Of a DNA stretch of 64,000 bases, positions 60,706 to 64,000 are shown in pieces. The notes below the pieces were generated by a model, which was not told the DNA's origin, searched no databases, and saw nothing but the letters and a program-made list of their open reading frames with translations. How positions within the stretch are numbered: position 1 is the first letter of the stretch; the number at the start of each line of letters is the position of its first letter. Origin of the DNA: Actinomycetospora cinnamomea (GTDB lineage Bacteria > Actinomycetota > Actinomycetes > Mycobacteriales > Pseudonocardiaceae); assembly GCF_003096675.1 (NCBI RefSeq), contig NZ_QEKW01000009.1, positions 150,676-214,675 on the forward strand, read 5' to 3'. Both the position numbers and the translations under genes were made by a program.

Positions 60706-60779
60706 CGCCCCCGGCAGGACTCGAACCTGCGACCACGGGATTAGAAGGCCCATGCTCTGTCCAGCTGAGCTACGGGGGC
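60706..60779 (-). tRNA. tRNA-Arg (anticodon TCT)
   Basis: A 74-nt cloverleaf with perfect acceptor stem GCCCCCG/CGGGGGC, D arm GCTC/GAGC, anticodon loop CTTCTAA (anticodon TCT, reads AGA/AGG) and T arm GCAGG-TTCGAGT-CCTGC. The anticodon stem TGGGC/TCCCG has a C-U mismatch next to the loop and a T-G at its far end, weaker than usual. CCA is not encoded. Confidence 0.93.
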
Positions 60780-60918
60780 TCGGCGGACAGACTAGCGGCA
60801 CGTCCGGATCCCTCCCTCGACGCTCGCGACGGCCCGGAACGCACTCGGGCGCGATCCGCAAGGCGATCGTCCGCGTCGGCTCACATCGATCCCTCGTCCC
60901 GGCGCGGACGGTGGCGGC

Positions 60919-61389
60919 ATGACTCGTCGTCCGCCGAGCTCGTGTGCTCCACCCCGCCGGGACCGGGGCGCGACGCGACCTCGGCCCCTGCGCGTCCTGC
61001 CGGCCCTCCTCGTCGCCCTCGTCGTGGCGCTGACCGGCGCGGGCTGCGGACTCCTCGAGGACGAGAACGGGGCACCCGGTCTGGTCGTCGGCGGCACCGT
61101 GACCGTCGCCGGTCAGCCCTGTCCGGTCCCCGCGAGCGGGCCGGTCCACAGCGGCACCGTCGTGCGGGTCATCGACTCCTGGGGTGCCCTGGTCTCGTCA
61201 GCGCCTCTCGGCCCCGGTCGGACGGACACCGACCGCGCTCCGGCCGGGTGCGTGCTCCCGTTCACCGTCGCCGGCATCCCCGAGGACCCGGATCGGTACA
61301 CGGTCGCCCTCGGTGAGAACAGCCGGTGGACCCAGCAGGTCACCACCGAGCAAATCCGGAACAACATCCCCGTCCTCTTCGTCGTGTGA
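60919..61389 (+). CDS. Small secreted lipoprotein of unknown function
   Basis: A 156-residue protein. After a long positively charged N region (about 24 residues) a hydrophobic segment RVLPALLVALVVALTGAGC ends in the lipobox LTGAGC, so the mature protein would be lipidated at Cys43 and exported. The mature part is about 113 residues with three further Cys (QPCPVP, AGCVLP), and is probably a beta domain. No family is recognised. It precedes the copper/cytochrome oxidase gene on the same strand. Confidence 0.75.
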   Translation: MTRRPPSSCAPPRRDRGATRPRPLRVLPALLVALVVALTGAGCGLLEDENGAPGLVVGGTVTVAGQPCPVPASGPVHSGTVVRVIDSWGALVSSAPLGPGRTDTDRAPAGCVLPFTVAGIPEDPDRYTVALGENSRWTQQVTTEQIRNNIPVLFVV

Positions 61390-61507
61390 CGTGTCGGACG
61401 ACACGGGCTCACGGACCGCCGCGGCCCGCGAGGACAAGGGTGGCGGCTCGTGGAGCACCCGAGCCCGACCGCACGTGCTCCCCGGCGCCGCGACCTACCC
61501 TGGGGAG

Positions 61508-63628
61508 GTGGCCACGACGACCCCGCCGCCCTCCGACGCGCCGGCGAGCGACGCCGCGCCGGCGTCCCGTCCCGCCACGCCCGCTGCGCTGTTCCTGTCC
61601 CAGGTCGGTCCGCTGCTGGCCGTGGCGGCGGTCGTCGCGCTGGCGCTGAGCACCCTGTCGGGCGCGGCGACCTTCGCACGGCTCGGCCTGCCCGACCCCG
61701 GCCCGCTGACCGTCTACGCGCTGCCCGTCGTGCGGGCGGTGAGCCAGGCGGCCGCCGCCGTGACCATCGGCTTCCTGCTGCTCGCGGGCTTCTTCACGCC
61801 GCCCGCGTCCTCGGGCTGGTTGTCGGCCGACGGGTACCGCGCGGTGCGGGTCGCGTCGTGGGGGGCGGCGACGTGGTCGGTCGCGGCGCTGCTCATGATC
61901 CCCCTCAGCGCTGCCGACGCCTACGGACGTCCGGTGTCGGAGATGCTCGACGCGCGCGTGCTCGCCGCCGCCGTCCCGGGCATCGAGGCCACCTCCGCCT
62001 GGACGCTCACCGCGCTCACCGCCCTGGTGACCCTCGGCGTCACGCGCGTCGTCCTCGGCTGGGGCGCGGCCGTCGTCGGTCTCGGCGTCGCGCTCCTCGG
62101 GCTCCTGCCACTGGCGCTCACCGGGCACTCGGCCGGCGGCAGCGATCACGACGTCGCCACCAACAGCCTGCTCGGGCACGTCCTCGCCGCCGCCGTCTGG
62201 GTGGGCGGGCTCGTCGCCGTCGTGACCCACCTGGTGGCCGGGGGACGCCACCCCGGGCTCGCCGTCCGCCGCTTCTCCGCGGTCGCGCTGGTGTGCTGGA
62301 TCCTCCTGGCCGTCTCCGGTGTGGTCAACGCCCTCGTCAGGATCACGCCGGGCGACCTCGTGACGAGCACCTACGGGGCGCTCGTGCTCGCCAAGGCGCT
62401 CGCCCTCGTGGCGCTGGGCGCCTTCGGCGCGTGGCACCGCCGGCGGGGGATCCCCGCCCTCGACGCGGGACGGGCGGGCGCACTGGTGCGCTTCGCCGGG
62501 CTCGAGGTGCTGCTGATGGCGGCCACGATGGGCGTCGCGGTCGCGCTGGGCCGGACGCCACCGCCCGTCGCACCGCAACCGGCGCCGACGCGTGTCGAGG
62601 CGCTCGTCGGGTACGCCGTCGACGAGCCGTTGACCGTCGCCGGCCTCGTCACCCAGTCCCGCTTCGACCTCGTCTTCGGCACGGCGGCGCTGGTCCTCGC
62701 CGGGCTCTACCTCGCCGGGGTCCGCCGTCTCCGTCGCCGCGGCGACGCCTGGCCGGCGGGTCGCACCGTGGCGTGGCTCGCCGGCTGCCTGGCGCTCCTC
62801 GTCGCGACCTCGTCGGGCATCGGCCGCCACGCGCCGGTGATGTTCAGCGTGCACATGGGTCAGCACATGATCCTCAACATGCTGGTGCCGATCCTGCTCG
62901 TGCTCGGCGGACCGGCGACGCTGCTGCTGCGCGGCCTGCCCCCGGCGGGCACGGGTGCTCCGCCCGGACCGCGCGAGTGGGTGCTCGCCGCCGTGCACTC
63001 ACCGGTCGCCCGCGTCCTGACCCAGCCCCTCGTCGCGCTCGCGCTGTTCGTCGGCAGCTTCTACGTCCTGTACTTCTCGGGCCTGTTCGACGTGGCTCTC
63101 GAGTCCCACTGGGCGCACCTCGCGATGAACGTCCACTTCCTGCTGGTCGGCCTGCTCTTCTTCTGGCCGATCGTGGGCATCGACCCCAGTCCCCGGCAGC
63201 TGCCCCCGATCGGCCGGCTGGGGCTGCTCTTCGTCGCCATCCCGCTGCACGCCTTCTTCGGCATCGCGGTCATGAGCTCCGAGACCGTCATCGGGGCGAG
63301 CTTCTACCAGCAGCTCGAGCTGCCGTGGGTCGACCGCCTGGCCGACCAGACCACCGGCGGGGGGCTGGCCTGGGCCAGCGGCGAGGTCCCGATGCTCGTC
63401 GTGCTCATCGCGCTGCTCGTGCAGTGGTCCCGTGCCGACGAGCGCACCGCCCGGCGGGAGGACCGTCGCGCCGACCGCGACGGCGACAGCGAGCTCGCCG
63501 CGTACAACGCGATGCTGCGCTCGCTCGCGACCACGGGACGGGCGGAGCCCGCCGAGCACGCCCGTGCGACGACCGAGGCCTCGGCGGCGTCCGGCCCCGG
63601 CGAAGAGGTGCACGAACGCGGTACCTGA
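61508..63628 (+). CDS. CopD-CtaG fusion membrane protein
   Basis: A 706-residue protein with about fourteen or more membrane helices. The N-terminal half resembles CopD (copper import: SLLGHVLAAAVWVGGLVAVVTH, GALVLAKALALVALGAFGAWHRR). The C-terminal half is a CtaG/caa3-type cytochrome oxidase assembly factor (RHAPVMFSVHMGQHMILNMLVPILLVLGGP, AMNVHFLLVGLLFFWPIVGIDP, in short FSVHMGQHM, MNVHFLLVG) with conserved His residues likely to bind copper. The tail is charged. The GTG at 61508 is used although its GGGGAG is very close; the true start is uncertain by some codons. Confidence 0.88.
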   Translation: MATTTPPPSDAPASDAAPASRPATPAALFLSQVGPLLAVAAVVALALSTLSGAATFARLGLPDPGPLTVYALPVVRAVSQAAAAVTIGFLLLAGFFTPPASSGWLSADGYRAVRVASWGAATWSVAALLMIPLSAADAYGRPVSEMLDARVLAAAVPGIEATSAWTLTALTALVTLGVTRVVLGWGAAVVGLGVALLGLLPLALTGHSAGGSDHDVATNSLLGHVLAAAVWVGGLVAVVTHLVAGGRHPGLAVRRFSAVALVCWILLAVSGVVNALVRITPGDLVTSTYGALVLAKALALVALGAFGAWHRRRGIPALDAGRAGALVRFAGLEVLLMAATMGVAVALGRTPPPVAPQPAPTRVEALVGYAVDEPLTVAGLVTQSRFDLVFGTAALVLAGLYLAGVRRLRRRGDAWPAGRTVAWLAGCLALLVATSSGIGRHAPVMFSVHMGQHMILNMLVPILLVLGGPATLLLRGLPPAGTGAPPGPREWVLAAVHSPVARVLTQPLVALALFVGSFYVLYFSGLFDVALESHWAHLAMNVHFLLVGLLFFWPIVGIDPSPRQLPPIGRLGLLFVAIPLHAFFGIAVMSSETVIGASFYQQLELPWVDRLADQTTGGGLAWASGEVPMLVVLIALLVQWSRADERTARREDRRADRDGDSELAAYNAMLRSLATTGRAEPAEHARATTEASAASGPGEEVHERGT

Positions 63629-63661
63629 CCCCGGGTCGTCACCCCGGTCCGGTGGGTCGCG

Positions 63662-63858
63662 TACAGTGGTGAGGCACCCGGGGAACGGACGCGACGAGCG
63701 GCCGGCCGGGAGCCGACCGGGGACTCGGTTCTCGGGTACAGTCGAAGACGGCGGTCAGACGGAGCCCTCGGTGGCTCCGAGGTGAACGCCTCCCGCCCGC
63801 GACGGGACGGACCGACGGGGACCCCCGCCACGGACCACCACGACGGGTCGGGTACAGT
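63662..63858 (+). promoter_or_regulatory. Three tandem rRNA-operon promoters (-10 boxes TACAGT)
   Basis: GTACAGT occurs three times, at 63661-63667, 63736-63742 and 63852-63858, each preceded by GC-rich sequence with a GACC-like block 16-18 bases upstream, and each followed by a purine-rich start region (GGTGAGG, CGAAGAC, GGGAAAC). Together with the leader that follows, this is the control region of an rRNA operon beyond the right edge. Confidence 0.75.
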
Positions 63859-63913
63859 GGGAAACACCGCGAGGAACTCGGCCGGAAACGGCCCGGGTGA
63901 GTTGCGTGTGGTT

Positions 63914-64000
63914 GTCCTTTGAGAACTCAACAGTGTGCTGAATGTTTGGTGTGTTTGTCCTCGTCGGCGCCATGGCTTTGTGGTTGTGGTGTCGTGGGGT
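63914..64000 (+). promoter_or_regulatory. rRNA operon leader (start of rrn transcript)
   Basis: TTTGAGAACTCAACAGTGTG (with palindrome TTGAG-AA-CTCAA) is the conserved box found in actinobacterial pre-16S leaders, followed by a T/G-rich stretch quite unlike the coding DNA around. The window ends before the 16S gene starts. It probably takes part in antitermination and RNase III processing. Confidence 0.75.

Overview
The window is high-GC actinobacterial chromosome. The gene set (WhiB3-type WhiB, SigF-type sigma/anti-sigma/STAS modules, bacterial proteasome activator, oligoribonuclease beside tRNA-His, actinobacterial Sec-type formate dehydrogenase, WS/DGAT acyltransferase, frequent GTG starts and GTGA/ATGA stop-start overlaps) points to a mycelial or coryneform actinomycete. 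A member of Pseudonocardiales is my best guess, from general resemblance only.

Layout. 0-6.6 kb: the end of a genomic island, holding a type I restriction-modification system (hsdM end, hsdS, hsdR) and a tyrosine integrase, abutting the 3' end of tRNA-Lys(CTT). 6.6-15.7 kb: core genes (tRNA-His, cupin, orn, two PH-domain membrane proteins), a coupled fatty acyl-CoA reductase/acyl-CoA synthetase pair, an ATP-dependent DNA ligase and a CDP-alcohol phosphotransferase. 15.7-21 kb: a minus-strand carotenoid set (desaturase, glycosyltransferase, CruF-like) with YihY and DUF2127 membrane proteins. 21-34 kb: an ADP-heptose/glycosyltransferase cluster (two GT9, gmhB, two GT4, gmhA, two hldE-like genes, an SDR, a GT2), interrupted by a SigF/anti-sigma pair and a STAS gene. 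34-44 kb: malQ, recQ, topoisomerase IB, a STAS-ATPase fusion, bpa, whiB and a second STAS/anti-sigma/SigF operon. 44-54 kb: a P450 flanked by inverted repeats, then a selenocysteine locus: selB, selA, a three-subunit formate dehydrogenase whose catalytic subunit is read through an in-frame TGA followed by a SECIS-like hairpin, and selC (tRNA-Sec). 54-63.6 kb: sugar kinase, WS/DGAT, ArsR/SRPBCC pair, SDR, NDH-2-like flavoprotein, tRNA-Arg, lipoprotein, CopD-CtaG fusion. 63.6-64 kb: tandem promoters and leader of an rRNA operon whose 16S gene lies beyond the right edge.

The most unusual signal is a set of dispersed palindromes. Family 1 is a near-perfect 42-50 nt palindrome in four copies between 21.7 and 34.8 kb. 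Two copies lie inside protein-coding genes of the heptose cluster and are read in the same single open register, adding about 15 residues (H/Y-VRDL-L/S-SYSSEDHAR). The other two supply TGA stop codons to three neighbouring genes; one is a symmetric stop for a convergent pair. Family 2 (about 40-48 nt hairpins) lies at four gene ends, and family 3 is an 84-bp two-hairpin repeat present as an inverted pair around the P450. Families 1 and 2 share GTG(C/A)GTG ends. This resembles, by analogy only, the protein-invading palindromic elements of Rickettsia.

Working together: the acyl-CoA reductase, acyl-CoA synthetase and WS/DGAT could make wax esters or triacylglycerol. GmhA, GmhB and HldE give a route to ADP-heptose that the GT9/GT4/GT2 enzymes could use for a cell-surface glycan in an organism presumed to lack LPS. 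The Sec genes serve the formate dehydrogenase. Two SigF modules have candidate GTTT-N15/17-GGGTA-type promoters in front of the first module and in front of whiB.
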